64,000 nucleotides of DNA from Acidobacteriota bacterium (GTDB lineage Bacteria > Actinomycetota > Acidimicrobiia > Acidimicrobiales > Microtrichaceae). Of this stretch, positions 44,240 to 53,804 are shown in pieces (the stretch's first letter is position 1; every line of letters begins with the position of its first letter). The translations under genes were made by a program, and so were the position numbers. The notes below the pieces were generated by a model. That model had not been told where the DNA came from. It saw only the letters and a program-made list of their open reading frames with translations, and ran no database searches. The stretch spans positions 124,001 through 188,000 of the forward strand of contig QEUP01000002.1 in assembly GCA_003577145.1 (NCBI GenBank), written 5' to 3'.

Positions 44240-45274
44240 ATGCAGTTCTCCTTCACCGAAGACCAGGTCCTGTTCCAGCGAACAGTCCGTGATCTGCTCG
44301 CCAAGGAATGCCCGCCCGAGGTGGTCCGGGCGGCGTGGGAGGGAGAGCCGGCCCATGCCGGCCGAGCCTGGGGGCGCCTGGCCGAGGTCGGCGTGACCGG
44401 GATGCTGGTGCCCGAGGAGCACGGCGGAATGGGCTTGGACGAGACCGACCTGGTGCTGGCGCTCGAGGAGAGCGGTCGTGTGGCGCTGCCCGACCCCATC
44501 GTGTCCACCGCGCTGGTGGCCGCGCCGCTCCTGCGTGACCGCGCACCGCAGGCCATCGCCTCGAAGTGGCTGCCTCGCATTGCGACCGGTGATGCGCTGG
44601 TGGTCGTGGGCCTCGACGAGTCACCGAACGTCCCCTCGGCTGACGTCGCCGATCTGCTGATCATGCAGCTGGGCAGCGAGTTCCACCTGGTCGACCCCAC
44701 CAAGGTGACCCTCAACCGGCACTCGTCCGTCGACGGGTCCCGGCACCTTTTCACCGTTGACTGGCGGGCTACCGACGAGTCGATGCTGGTGGGGGGCGAG
44801 CAGGGCTGGCAGTCCGTCAACGAGGCGTTCGACCGCCTGCTGCTCGGGGTCTCTGCTCAGCTCGTGGGACTCGCGGCCCACATGCTCGACACGACGGTCA
44901 CCTACGTCAAGGATCGCCATCAGTTCGGCGTGCCCATCGGCAGCTTCCAGGCCATCAAGCACCAACTTGCAGATTGCCTGATAAAGCTGGAGTTCGCCCG
45001 GCCCCTCGTGTACAGAGCCGCCTACTCGATCGCCACGACCAATCCCGACGCATCGAGCCATGTGTCGATGGCCAAGGCCTTCGCCTCGGACGCCGCCACG
45101 TTCGTCGCCGGGCGGGCCCTGCAGTGTCACGGGGCCATCGGTTACACCGACGAATACGACCTGCACATGTGGATGAAGCGGGCGTGGGCGCTGGCCTCCC
45201 GGTATGGGGACTCGCGCTTTCACCGCCGTCGTGTGGGGCGGGCGATCTTCGGGCCCGATCCCCAGACCCAGTGA
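44240..45274 (+). CDS. Acyl-CoA dehydrogenase, FadE32-like partner subunit
   Basis: The 344-aa protein is the short type of steroid ACAD. It has a normal C-terminal FAD segment DRHQFGVPIGSFQAIKHQLA and QCHGAIGYTDEYDLHMWMKR, but lacks the full N-terminal WSEPxAGSD motif, so it likely pairs with the preceding subunit. It starts 6 nt after the preceding stop, with GAGGAG ten bases before ATG 44240. Confidence 0.75.
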   Translation: MQFSFTEDQVLFQRTVRDLLAKECPPEVVRAAWEGEPAHAGRAWGRLAEVGVTGMLVPEEHGGMGLDETDLVLALEESGRVALPDPIVSTALVAAPLLRDRAPQAIASKWLPRIATGDALVVVGLDESPNVPSADVADLLIMQLGSEFHLVDPTKVTLNRHSSVDGSRHLFTVDWRATDESMLVGGEQGWQSVNEAFDRLLLGVSAQLVGLAAHMLDTTVTYVKDRHQFGVPIGSFQAIKHQLADCLIKLEFARPLVYRAAYSIATTNPDASSHVSMAKAFASDAATFVAGRALQCHGAIGYTDEYDLHMWMKRAWALASRYGDSRFHRRRVGRAIFGPDPQTQ

Positions 45275-45316
45275 ACGAGACGTGACCGAGAACCGGGCAG
45301 TGAACAGGAGACGCAG

Positions 45317-46471
45317 ATGACCGAGGCCTTCATCGTGGACGCGCTTCGCAGTCCGGTCGGCAAGCGGGGAGGCGGGCTCAGCGAGGTCCACCCTGCTGAC
45401 CTGGGTGCTCACGCCCTGCGGTCGCTGATGGACAGGACTGGCGTGGATCCCGGTGCCGTCGACGACGTCGTGATGGGGTGCGTCGACACGATCGGTCCCC
45501 AAGCGGGTGACATCGCCCGTACCTGCTGGCTCACTGCCGGTCTGCCCGAGGAGGTGCCCGGTACCACCGTCGACCGCCAGTGCGGGTCGGGCCAGCAAGC
45601 CGTCCACTTCGCCGCCCAAGCCGTGATGAGCGGAACCGCTGACCTCGTCGTCGCCGGCGGGGTGCAGAGCATGAGCCTGATCCCCATCTCGTCGGCGATG
45701 CTCGCCGGCGAGCCATTCGGCTTCCCCGATCCCTTCACCGGCTCACCCGGTTGGGTGCGACGCTACGGCGACCAGGAGCTGTCCCAGTTCCGCTCGGCGC
45801 AGATGATCGCCGACAGATGGGACATCTCCCGCGAGGAGATGGAGACGTTCGCACTGGCGAGCCATGCGCGCGCCATCACCGCGATCGACGAAGGCCGCTT
45901 CGAGGCCGAGATCTCCCCGCTCGGCGAATGTGCGGTCGACGAAGGACCTCGGCGTGGGACGTCGCTGGAGAAGATGGCCCAGCTACCCACGCTCGAAGAG
46001 GGAGGCACCATCACCGCCGCGGTTGCGAGCCAGATCTCAGACGCCTCGGCCGCGCTGCTGATCGCCTCCGAGCGGGCGATGGAGGACCATGGCCTGACGC
46101 CCCGGGCGCGGATCCATCATCTGAGCGTGCGTGGCGCGGACCCGGTGTGGATGCTGACCGCCCCGATACCGGCGACCGAGCAGGCGATGGCCAAGGCAGG
46201 GATGAGCCTCGCCGACATCGATCTGGTGGAGATCAACGAGGCGTTCGCGTCCGTCGTGCTCGCCTGGCTCAAGGAAACCGGCTACCCGCACGAGAAGACC
46301 AACGTCAACGGTGGCGCCATCGCCCTCGGCCACCCCTTGGGCGCCACCGGCGCGCGCCTGATGACGACCCTGCTCCACGAGCTGGAGCGAACCGGTGGGC
46401 GCTACGGCCTGCAGACCATGTGCGAGGGCGGGGGGCAGGCGAACGTGACGGTGTTGGAGCGCTTGGGCTGA
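45317..46471 (+). CDS. fadA6: FadA6-like acetyl-CoA acetyltransferase
   Basis: The 384-aa thiolase begins [20 protein letters not shown]; its nucleophilic cysteine is in [20 protein letters not shown] (about residue 92) and the second catalytic pair is in [15 protein letters not shown] and [13 protein letters not shown]. FadA6 performs the last thiolysis of the HIP-CoA pathway. The match to FadA6 along the whole length is convincing. GGAGAC lies before the ATG. It ends the cluster. Confidence 0.85.
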   Translation: MTEAFIVDALRSPVGKRGGGLSEVHPADLGAHALRSLMDRTGVDPGAVDDVVMGCVDTIGPQAGDIARTCWLTAGLPEEVPGTTVDRQCGSGQQAVHFAAQAVMSGTADLVVAGGVQSMSLIPISSAMLAGEPFGFPDPFTGSPGWVRRYGDQELSQFRSAQMIADRWDISREEMETFALASHARAITAIDEGRFEAEISPLGECAVDEGPRRGTSLEKMAQLPTLEEGGTITAAVASQISDASAALLIASERAMEDHGLTPRARIHHLSVRGADPVWMLTAPIPATEQAMAKAGMSLADIDLVEINEAFASVVLAWLKETGYPHEKTNVNGGAIALGHPLGATGARLMTTLLHELERTGGRYGLQTMCEGGGQANVTVLERLG

Positions 46472-46600
46472 GCGGGCCGGGCATCGTTGCTTGGCGAGCG
46501 CTGAGCCGGAGTCCTTATCCTGTTGGAAGCCTGACCGGGCTGGCATGCCTCGCCCGACGCGGGGCTCGGGTCCGACAGCGCGGTTGGCGGAGGGATGAGC

Positions 46601-48943
46601 GTGTTCGAGTGGGTGGGTCAGCGCGTGGTGAGGGCTCGCAGGAGCATCCTCGCCATGACGTGCCTGTTCGTCGTCGTGTCCGGTGTCCTGGCCGCTACTG
46701 CGGTCGACCGGCTCAGCGCGGGGGGATTCGTCGACGCTGCCTCTGAGTCCGCCCGAGCGCAGGAGGTGCTCTGGCGGATAGGGACCGGGCCGCCTCAACT
46801 CGTGCTGGTGGTCACGGCGGCCTCTGGTGATGTCGACGACGCCGAGGCCGCCGGCGCCGGTACCCGGCTCACCGACGAGCTTGCCGGCGAGCCGGGGGTG
46901 ACGCTGACCATGTCGTACTGGTCGCTCGGCGGCCTGGCGCAGTTGCGCAACGAAGAAGGCGACAAGGCGCTCGTCCTCGTCCGCCTCGACGGGAACGCCG
47001 ACGATTGGATCGACACCACGAGGTCGTTACGGGATGACTACAGCGGAGACCTCGGACAGATCGAGGTTGCCTTCACCGGCTATGCCGCTGTCTACGACGA
47101 GGGAACCTCCCAAGCCGAGGTGGATCTGGCCAAGGCCGAAGGCGTGGCCCTGCCGGTCATGCTGGTGGCGCTGGTGTTGGTGTTCGGGGGGCTGGTGGCT
47201 GCAGCACTTCCGCTCGTCGTCGGTGTGGCGGCGGTTGTCGGCACGGCACTGGTCCTGTTCCTGTTGACGCTCTTCACCGACGTGTCGGTCTTCAGCCTCA
47301 ATCTCGCGAGCATCCTCGGCCTCGGGCTGGCCGTCGACTACAGCCTCTTCATCGTGTCCCGCTTCCGTGAGGAGATGAGGCGCGGTAGCGCAGTCGAGCA
47401 GGCCATCGTCCGAACCCTCGACACGGCTGGTCGCACCGTCTTCTTCAGTGGCGTGACGGTTGCCGTGTCGCTGCTGGCCCTGGTGATCTTCCCCCAGTAC
47501 TTCTTGCGTTCCTTCGCCTACGCGGGGGTCGGGGTGGTGGCGATGGCGGTGTTGGCCTCGATGCTGAGCCTGCCGGCTCTGTTGAGCGTCGTCGGCGAGC
47601 GCGTCGACAGGGGCCGGCTGTGGGCGCCGCGGGAGCGAAGCACGGAGAGGGGGTGGTGGTATCGCCAGGCCAAGCGCGTCATGCGCCGGCCCTTGCTGGT
47701 CTCTCTGACCATGGTCGTGTTCCTCGTGGCGCTCGCCTATCCGTTCCTCAGGATCGAGTTCGGCACCCCCGATGACCGGGTGCTCGACTCGAGCGCGATG
47801 GCGCGGGTAGCCGCCGAGGATCTGCGACACGAGTTCGGGTCAGCCGACGCCTTCGCCTTTCCCGTCGCCGTGGAGGATGAAGGGTCGGAGGTGACCACGG
47901 CGCAGATCGACTCGTATGCCAAAGCGATCTCGGAGCTGAGCAGCATCGACCGTGTCGATGCGCCGACCGGGCACTATGTCGACGGGGCGGGCTTCGTCCT
48001 ACCTGATGATCCGACTCTCGAGGCTCTGTCGGGTGACGGCGGGTTCTGGCTGAACGTCGTGCCCCGCGTGGAGCCGGTGTCAGCTGAAGGAGAGCAGATG
48101 GTCGGCGAGATCCGCCGGATCGAAGCGCCCTTCGATGCACTGGTCGGCGGCTGGGCTGCCGAGCTCGTCGACACCAAGGATTCGATCCTGGGTCGCGTAC
48201 CCTGGGCGGCGCTCCTGATCGGTATCACCACCTTCGTGTTGCTGTTCATCATGACGGGCTCGGTGCTCATCCCGGCCAAGGCCATCGTGTTGAACCTCCT
48301 GAGCCTCACCGCCATGTTCGGGGCGATGGTCTGGGTCTTCCAGGAGGGACACGGCGCCCAACTCCTCGACTTCACCGCGACGGGCTGGCTGTGGATCGCC
48401 ATGCCGATCCTGATGTTCTGCGTGGCGTTCGGTCTGTCGATGGACTACGAGGTGTTCATCATCTCCAGGGTCAAAGAGGAGTACGACCGCACCGGTGACA
48501 ACCGCGAGTCGATCGCGGTCGGGCTGGAACGCACGGGTCGCATCGTAACCGCGGCGGCCGCGCTTCTCGCCGTACCGCTGGTGGCGATGCTCCTCTCGGG
48601 GCTGAGCTTCTTGAAGCTGGTCGGCCTGGGCTTGGCCCTGGCAGTGATCGTCGACGCCACCCTGGTGCGAGCAACGCTCATGCCGGCCCTGCTGGCGATG
48701 GCCGGCCGGGCGAACTGGTGGGCTCCGCGACTCCTCTCCCTGGCCTCCTGGCAGCAGAGCCCGTTCCATGCGAAGGCGGGTCGAGGTGTCACCGGCAGCG
48801 GGTCAGGCGGCGAGCACCACGAAGAAGATCACGGCGAAGGCGATGCCGAGGAACCAGAGCCCGATTCGCAACATCTCGTTGCCGCTCTTGATGGCCCCGA
48901 CGACCGCCGCAACCATGACCACGCCGGTGACGATCGCCCATAG
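46601..48943 (+). CDS. MMPL-family RND transporter
   Basis: The 780-aa protein has the two-repeat MMPL topology: a helix, a large outside domain and helices 2-6 (VALPVMLVALVLVFGGLVAA; ILGLGLAVDYSLFIVSRFRE), repeated from about residue 535 (CVAFGLSMDYEVFIISRVKE). MMPL exporters move lipids or hydrophobic compounds using the proton gradient. I chose GTG 46601: GGAGGG (46589-46594) has a 6-nt spacer to it, but abuts ATG 46595. The last 50 or so residues are a charged tail rich in H, E, D and G that is antisense to a small membrane-protein gene, so the natural end may be earlier in function. Confidence 0.85.
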   Translation: MFEWVGQRVVRARRSILAMTCLFVVVSGVLAATAVDRLSAGGFVDAASESARAQEVLWRIGTGPPQLVLVVTAASGDVDDAEAAGAGTRLTDELAGEPGVTLTMSYWSLGGLAQLRNEEGDKALVLVRLDGNADDWIDTTRSLRDDYSGDLGQIEVAFTGYAAVYDEGTSQAEVDLAKAEGVALPVMLVALVLVFGGLVAAALPLVVGVAAVVGTALVLFLLTLFTDVSVFSLNLASILGLGLAVDYSLFIVSRFREEMRRGSAVEQAIVRTLDTAGRTVFFSGVTVAVSLLALVIFPQYFLRSFAYAGVGVVAMAVLASMLSLPALLSVVGERVDRGRLWAPRERSTERGWWYRQAKRVMRRPLLVSLTMVVFLVALAYPFLRIEFGTPDDRVLDSSAMARVAAEDLRHEFGSADAFAFPVAVEDEGSEVTTAQIDSYAKAISELSSIDRVDAPTGHYVDGAGFVLPDDPTLEALSGDGGFWLNVVPRVEPVSAEGEQMVGEIRRIEAPFDALVGGWAAELVDTKDSILGRVPWAALLIGITTFVLLFIMTGSVLIPAKAIVLNLLSLTAMFGAMVWVFQEGHGAQLLDFTATGWLWIAMPILMFCVAFGLSMDYEVFIISRVKEEYDRTGDNRESIAVGLERTGRIVTAAAALLAVPLVAMLLSGLSFLKLVGLGLALAVIVDATLVRATLMPALLAMAGRANWWAPRLLSLASWQQSPFHAKAGRGVTGSGSGGEHHEEDHGEGDAEEPEPDSQHLVAALDGPDDRRNHDHAGDDRP

Positions 48944-48952
48944 AAGTCGCAT
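48803..48952 (-). CDS. Small membrane protein (49 aa), antisense to MMPL 3' end
   Basis: The minus strand encodes MRLLWAIVTGVVMVAAVVGA, a short polar turn, then LRIGLWFLGIAFAVIFFVVL and a stop, forming two clean transmembrane helices. Such a pattern is not expected by chance in an antisense frame. It starts 57 nt after the end of yceI on the same strand and so could be the last gene of an aidB-yceI-small-protein operon. It lies opposite the last 47 codons of the MMPL gene. No family is recognised. Confidence 0.55.
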   Translation of the reverse strand: MRLLWAIVTGVVMVAAVVGAIKSGNEMLRIGLWFLGIAFAVIFFVVLAA

Positions 48953-49009
48953 TCGAGGATCATGTCACGAAGTCGGTGGGCGGTGTGGACGGAGCGGCCT
49001 ACACGATCC

Positions 49010-49528
49010 TCAACCGTCGACCTCGATGGCCACCGCCTGGAGTTGGACCTCCACGTCGGGGTGGACCTTCAGTGCGAGCAGGCGCGGCGGCTTGATACCC
49101 CAGTCGCGGATGTCGAAACCATGGCTTCCGTGCAGGGCGATGGTTCCGTCGCGCGCCTCGAGACGGACCTCGCCTCGGACCTCGCGTGTGACGCCCATGC
49201 AGGTCACCTCCCCGCGAAGCAGGTAGCCACCGGCCGTCGCGGTTGCGCCGGTCAGCACCCCCTCGATCGTCGGGTGACGTCTCGTGTCGAGCCGACGCCG
49301 TGTCTCGCGGTCGAGGAGGGGGTTGCCGGAGTGGAACTCCGAGGACTCGATCCTCAATGAGCCCGCGGCCTCCCTGCCGCGGGGAAGTTCGACCTCGTCG
49401 TTCTTGTTGATCGTCGCCACGAACGACCCGGTCACCGACTTGGCCGTGGCTTCTATCGGGTGGAGGCTCGACTGCGCGACGACCCGCACCTCTGAGCGGC
49501 CGGGGTCGAGTTCGAACCGCTGCCACAT
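49010..49528 (-). CDS. YceI-family protein
   Basis: The 172-aa protein has the lipocalin-like YceI fold: WQRFELDPGRSEVRVVAQSS at the N-terminus and GEVTCMGVTREVRGEVRLEA. YceI proteins bind isoprenoid or amphiphilic molecules. It lacks a signal peptide, so it may be cytoplasmic. ATG 49528 has GGAGGG upstream, inside the aidB 3' end. Confidence 0.8.
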   Translation of the reverse strand: MWQRFELDPGRSEVRVVAQSSLHPIEATAKSVTGSFVATINKNDEVELPRGREAAGSLRIESSEFHSGNPLLDRETRRRLDTRRHPTIEGVLTGATATAGGYLLRGEVTCMGVTREVRGEVRLEARDGTIALHGSHGFDIRDWGIKPPRLLALKVHPDVEVQLQAVAIEVDG

Positions 49529-49535
49529 GGCGGGC

Positions 49536-51188
49536 TCATCCCTCCGGACGGTGACGGTCGATGACAGCCGCCGTGTCGATCCCCGACGGCAGGGTCCCGA
49601 AGGCCGAGGTGTGACTGCCGCCCAGTCGAGACCGGACGAAGGCGTCGGCGTTGGGGGCCGGTGCGTGGCGTAGGAGCAGAGACGCCTGGTAGGCAAGGGC
49701 GAGGCGCTGGACGATGCTGCGGGCCCGCCATTCGACGTCGACGAGGTCAACGAGCAGGTCACGCAGGTCCTCTATGTAGGAGTCGAACACGCTGTGCTCG
49801 CCGAGTGCATCTTCGATCTCGGCGAGGAAGACTTCGAGACTCTCCGGGCTGCGGGCCATCGCGCGGAGCACGTCGAGGCAGATCACGTTGCCCGACCCTT
49901 CCCACACCCCGTTCACGGGGCTTTGCCGGAACAGCCGGGGCAGCCCGGAATCCTCCACGTAACCGTTCCCCCCGAGGCACTCGAGGGCTTCGGCGGCATG
50001 TGATGGTGCCCGCTTGCAGGTCCAGTACTTGATGACCGGTGTGGCGATCCGCTTGAGCGCCTGCTCGTGCTCGTCGTCGATCGCGTCGAAGGCTCGGGCC
50101 AGGCGCATGGCGGCCATCGTCGCTGCCTCGGACTCGATCGCCAGATCGGTGAGGACGTTGCGCATGAGTGGCTTGTCGCTGAGCTTCGCCCCGAATGCCT
50201 CGCGGTTCTCGGCGTGATGGATCGCCTCGGCCGTCCCCTTGCGCATTATCGATGCCGAACCGAGGATGCAGTCGAGGCGGGTGTGGTGCACCATCTCGAT
50301 GATCGTCCTGACACCGCGGCCCTCCTCGCCGATCATCTGTGCCCAAGCCTGTGAGAGCTCGACCTCGGCGGAGGCGTTCGATCGATCACCGAGCTTGTCC
50401 TTGAGCTGTTGGATGTGGAACCGGTTCGGTTCGCCGTCGGGTGTCCAGCGGGGCATGAGGAAGCAGCTGAGGCCACCCGGGGCTTGGGCAAGGACGAGGA
50501 AGCCGTCCGACATGGGCGCCGAGCAGAACCACTTGTGGCCGGTCAGCAGGTACTCGTTGCCGGTGCTTGCACCGCCGTTGGGCGCGGCGCTGGTGCTGTT
50601 GCTCCGTACGTCGGATCCGCCCTGCTTCTCGGTGAGGCCCATGCCGAAGGTGACGCCGCGCTTGTCGGCGGCAGGCAGCAGGCGGTGGTCGTATTCGAGG
50701 CCGGTGAGCCTCGGCTCCCACACCGCGGCGAGGTCCGGCTGATGGCGGAGGGCGGGTACCACCGAGTAGGTCATCGAGATCGGGCAGACATGGCCGGCGT
50801 CCACCTGGTACCACACGATGACCTTGGCGGCTCGTGCGACATGGGCCCCGGATCGCTGATCGGCCCAGGGCGCAGCATGGAGGCCGTTTCGCACCGAGAC
50901 GCTCATGAGCTGGTGGTAGGCAGGGTGGTAGCGAACCTCGTCGATCCGGTAGCCGAAGCGGTCGTGGGTGTGCAGGACCGGGGGGTTCTGGTTGGCCTGC
51001 CTTCCCCACTCGATCGCCTCCGCGGACCCGGCGAGCTCGCCGAGGTCGGTGAGCTCGGCGAGCGCCCAGCCCGCCCCCTCACGGTGCAGCGCATCGACCA
51101 GCACGCGATCGGCCCCGAAGACGTCGTAGCCTTCCAGTGGCGGCGGCTGGTTAAGGACTTCGTGGGTGGCTGAGCTGGTGTGGTTCAC
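49536..51188 (-). CDS. AidB-like acyl-CoA dehydrogenase
   Basis: The 550-aa protein matches the length of E. coli AidB (alkylation response), and has GMGLTEKQGGSDVRSNSTSA, YLLTGHKWFCSAPMSDGFLV and CLGGNGYVEDSGLPRLFRQS in AidB order. GTG 51188 has GGAGG four bases upstream; the long frame to 51569 is not protein-like. It may handle acyl-CoAs or protect DNA, as the E. coli homologue is proposed to. Confidence 0.82.
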   Translation of the reverse strand: MNHTSSATHEVLNQPPPLEGYDVFGADRVLVDALHREGAGWALAELTDLGELAGSAEAIEWGRQANQNPPVLHTHDRFGYRIDEVRYHPAYHQLMSVSVRNGLHAAPWADQRSGAHVARAAKVIVWYQVDAGHVCPISMTYSVVPALRHQPDLAAVWEPRLTGLEYDHRLLPAADKRGVTFGMGLTEKQGGSDVRSNSTSAAPNGGASTGNEYLLTGHKWFCSAPMSDGFLVLAQAPGGLSCFLMPRWTPDGEPNRFHIQQLKDKLGDRSNASAEVELSQAWAQMIGEEGRGVRTIIEMVHHTRLDCILGSASIMRKGTAEAIHHAENREAFGAKLSDKPLMRNVLTDLAIESEAATMAAMRLARAFDAIDDEHEQALKRIATPVIKYWTCKRAPSHAAEALECLGGNGYVEDSGLPRLFRQSPVNGVWEGSGNVICLDVLRAMARSPESLEVFLAEIEDALGEHSVFDSYIEDLRDLLVDLVDVEWRARSIVQRLALAYQASLLLRHAPAPNADAFVRSRLGGSHTSAFGTLPSGIDTAAVIDRHRPEG

Positions 51189-51657
51189 GCGGCCTCCAGT
51201 GACGAAGCTCGACTTCCTGCGGGCGACGGGGGTGAGTCGGTTGGCGAACCCCATGGCGGAGTCTGGCCCAGCCCGCGGCCTGGTGCCAGGCCGAAGGGCC
51301 CATGGATCTCGCACCCGCACGGCCACGAGTGGGCCATGCGGCGCTCGACAACGGGTTTGTGTTCCTGCGACGACCGGTTCACCAAGGCCATCTGCCGGCC
51401 CCACCCCATGTGAGGGTGCGCAGCCTTCTCCCGGCCTTTGGCCGGCCACGATCGCCACACCGGCGCCTTCTCCCGCGCGATCCCCACCAACAGGCATGCG
51501 CACTCTCAGAGGTACGGGGACCATACACTTCCCGAGTTGTGCGCCGAGATGCACCTGGAGCTGAACCAACGCCGACCGGCCGAGTTGCTCGACGAAGGAT
51601 TCTCGGTCCTGACGAGGACCGCTACCCGATCATGTGCCTGAAAGCGGAGGCCACCGC
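51189..51657. other. 469-bp divergent intergenic region
   Basis: Between aidB and the amino-acid transporter I see no supportable gene. A 67-codon plus-strand frame at 51438-51641 lacks a Shine-Dalgarno and family features. The region has short inverted repeats (GCCTGG-TG-CCAGGC and CGGCC-TTT-GGCCG). Confidence 0.5.
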
Positions 51658-53220
51658 TTGACCCAGACTGCCGACGCACCCGCGGCACCGGCAGGGCCAC
51701 CCGAAGGGATCAGCCCAGCAGTGCCGAGTCGTAGATCGCTCGGCGTGTTCATCCTCGCGATGATCAACGTCGCGGCGGTCCTCAGCTTGCGGAACCTGCC
51801 GTCCAACGCCGAGTTCGGCTGGCAGGCCGCCTTCTGGATCCTTCTCGCGACGGTTCTGTTCCTGGTTCCGCTGTCATTGGCCGGTGCGGAGTTGGCATCG
51901 GGCTGGCCCGACAGCACCGGTGTGTTCGACTGGGTCAGGGAGGGCTTCGGCCGACAGTCCGGGTTCGTGGCCATCTGGTGCGAGTGGGTGGAGAACGTCG
52001 TGTGGTTCCCGACGGTTCTCTCCTTCCTCGTGAGCACGCTGGCCTTCGCCTTCTCGCCGGCGCTGGCGAACAACCGCGACTACCTGCTCCCCACCATGAT
52101 CGGGTTCTTCTGGCTGATCACCTTCCTCAACTTCTTCGGAGATCGCTTCAGCGGGATGATCAGCTCGGTGGGGACCATCCTCGGCTCGATCATCCCCGGG
52201 CTGTTGATCGTCGTCCTCGGCGTCTATTGGATCCTCGACGGCAGACCGACGGCCATCGAGTTCGATGGCATGTCCAGCCTTCTGCCGACATCACTTGACC
52301 TGGGCACGCTGGTTTTCTTCCAGAGCATGATCCTCGGCTTCGCGGGCATGGAGATGGCCGGCTACCACGCGCTCGAGACGAAGAACCCGCAGCGGGACTT
52401 CCCGCGGGCGATGTTCATCTCGGCCGTCATCATCTTCGTCATCACCACGCTTGGTACGCTCGCCATAGCCATAGTCGTTCCGGCCAAGAAGATCGGTCTG
52501 GCGTCGGGACTGATGCAGGCCTTTCAGGACTTCTTCGACCAGTTGAACGTCGCATGGGCTACCCGGCCGATGGCCATCCTCGTCTTCCTGGGCGGGTTCG
52601 CGCTCATAAGCACCTGGGTGATCGGTCCGGCGAAGGGCTTGCACGGCGCCACGAGGGAGGGGCTCCTGCCACCGATGTGGGGACGGGAGAACAAGCGGGG
52701 TGTCCCAGTCGGTGTGGTGGTCCTCCAGGCGGCCCTCGGAACCATGTTCATCTTCGCCTTCTACTTCCTCGGGACCAACGGCGGGTATTGGATCCTCACG
52801 TCACTCACCACCGAGATAATCGCGATCATGTACGTGTTGATCTTCACGTCGGTGATCCGGCTCAGATACGTGCAGCCCAACCGGCACCGCCCCTACCGAA
52901 TCCCCGGCGGGATCGCCGGTGTATGGCTGCTGGCAGGCGCCGGAGCCATCTCGGTCACCTTCGCCTTCATCCTGGGCTTCTTCAAGCCGAGCAACATAGG
53001 CACCATCTCAGCCGGGACCTATGCCGTGATCTTGTTCGTCATCACAGCGGTCGCGATCGCTCCTCCGTTCATCTTCTACAGGCTGCGCAAGCCGTCCTGG
53101 TTGGAGGCGTCGAGTGTGAGCACCCGGTTCGCCGGCGGGGCAGCGGCCGGGCTGGCCGGGCGCCGAGCGGACCCGATTGCCGAGGAGGCCGGACACGATC
53201 CCGGTGAGGGCACATCGTGA
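51658..53220 (+). CDS. APC-family amino-acid antiporter (GadC-like branch)
   Basis: The 520-aa protein has about twelve helices and the segments VREGFGRQSGFVAIWCEWVE and NVVWFPTVLSFLVSTLAFAF, which fit the glutamate:GABA antiporter branch. Substrate is not certain. TTG 51658 is preferred since GGAGG (51646-51650) is 7 nt before; GTG 51634 is the alternative. Its stop overlaps the next gene by four bases. Confidence 0.8.
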   Translation: MTQTADAPAAPAGPPEGISPAVPSRRSLGVFILAMINVAAVLSLRNLPSNAEFGWQAAFWILLATVLFLVPLSLAGAELASGWPDSTGVFDWVREGFGRQSGFVAIWCEWVENVVWFPTVLSFLVSTLAFAFSPALANNRDYLLPTMIGFFWLITFLNFFGDRFSGMISSVGTILGSIIPGLLIVVLGVYWILDGRPTAIEFDGMSSLLPTSLDLGTLVFFQSMILGFAGMEMAGYHALETKNPQRDFPRAMFISAVIIFVITTLGTLAIAIVVPAKKIGLASGLMQAFQDFFDQLNVAWATRPMAILVFLGGFALISTWVIGPAKGLHGATREGLLPPMWGRENKRGVPVGVVVLQAALGTMFIFAFYFLGTNGGYWILTSLTTEIIAIMYVLIFTSVIRLRYVQPNRHRPYRIPGGIAGVWLLAGAGAISVTFAFILGFFKPSNIGTISAGTYAVILFVITAVAIAPPFIFYRLRKPSWLEASSVSTRFAGGAAAGLAGRRADPIAEEAGHDPGEGTS

Positions 53221-53690
53221 CCCGGGAACGCGACACGTCGGACCCGTCCTTCGTGGTCCTGGCGGGGGTGCTCCTCGCGTTCGGTCTGCTCACAAGCTGT
53301 GCAACGTCGACTGCGGAGTTCACATCGGGGAGCTTCGAGGAGATCGAAGCAGCGTTGGAGGTGGACGGTCTCGAGATATGTGGGACCACCGACGTCGTCT
53401 GGGACGACGTCGGTGGTGTTGTCGCCGGTCGGCAGTACCAGCTCAGCTCCGACTCCTGCGCGGATCTGCGCCGGAACGAGAACGAGCTCCAAGTTCAGGA
53501 GTTCGACGACGTCGGCGATCGTGACGGGGCGCTGTTCAACGCGATGAGCTACATGACCCGTGGCGCCCGCTTTGCCAACGGCCAGTTGTGGACGTGGGGG
53601 CCGTTCCTCCTGGAGCTGTCGGGACCGGTGGGCGATGACGTCTCGTACCGGGTCAACTCGGCCCTGGAGAGCATCGGTGCTGTTCCCTGA
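53217..53690 (+). CDS. Small lipoprotein coupled to the antiporter
   Basis: The 157-aa protein has a signal with lipobox LLTSC (cysteine about residue 28) and an acidic soluble domain with two further cysteines (EICGTT; SDSCADL). No family is recognised. The GTG start lies in the antiporter's last codons (GTGA), so they are expressed together; it might be an accessory binding subunit. Confidence 0.65.
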   Translation: MTRERDTSDPSFVVLAGVLLAFGLLTSCATSTAEFTSGSFEEIEAALEVDGLEICGTTDVVWDDVGGVVAGRQYQLSSDSCADLRRNENELQVQEFDDVGDRDGALFNAMSYMTRGARFANGQLWTWGPFLLELSGPVGDDVSYRVNSALESIGAVP

Positions 53691-53804
53691 CCGGCGTGGG
53701 AAGCGTCGCACCCGAGCGGCGATCCGAACGCTCGCCGAGTGAGGAGTGCGCAGGGTCCCGATCGCGCAGGAGCGTCACTGCGTCCCGCAGGTTGCCGCTC
53801 CGGG

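Noticed and set aside
51438-51641. A 67-codon plus-strand ORF before the antiporter
   Set aside because: No Shine-Dalgarno, no domain, arginine/histidine-rich composition; insufficient support.
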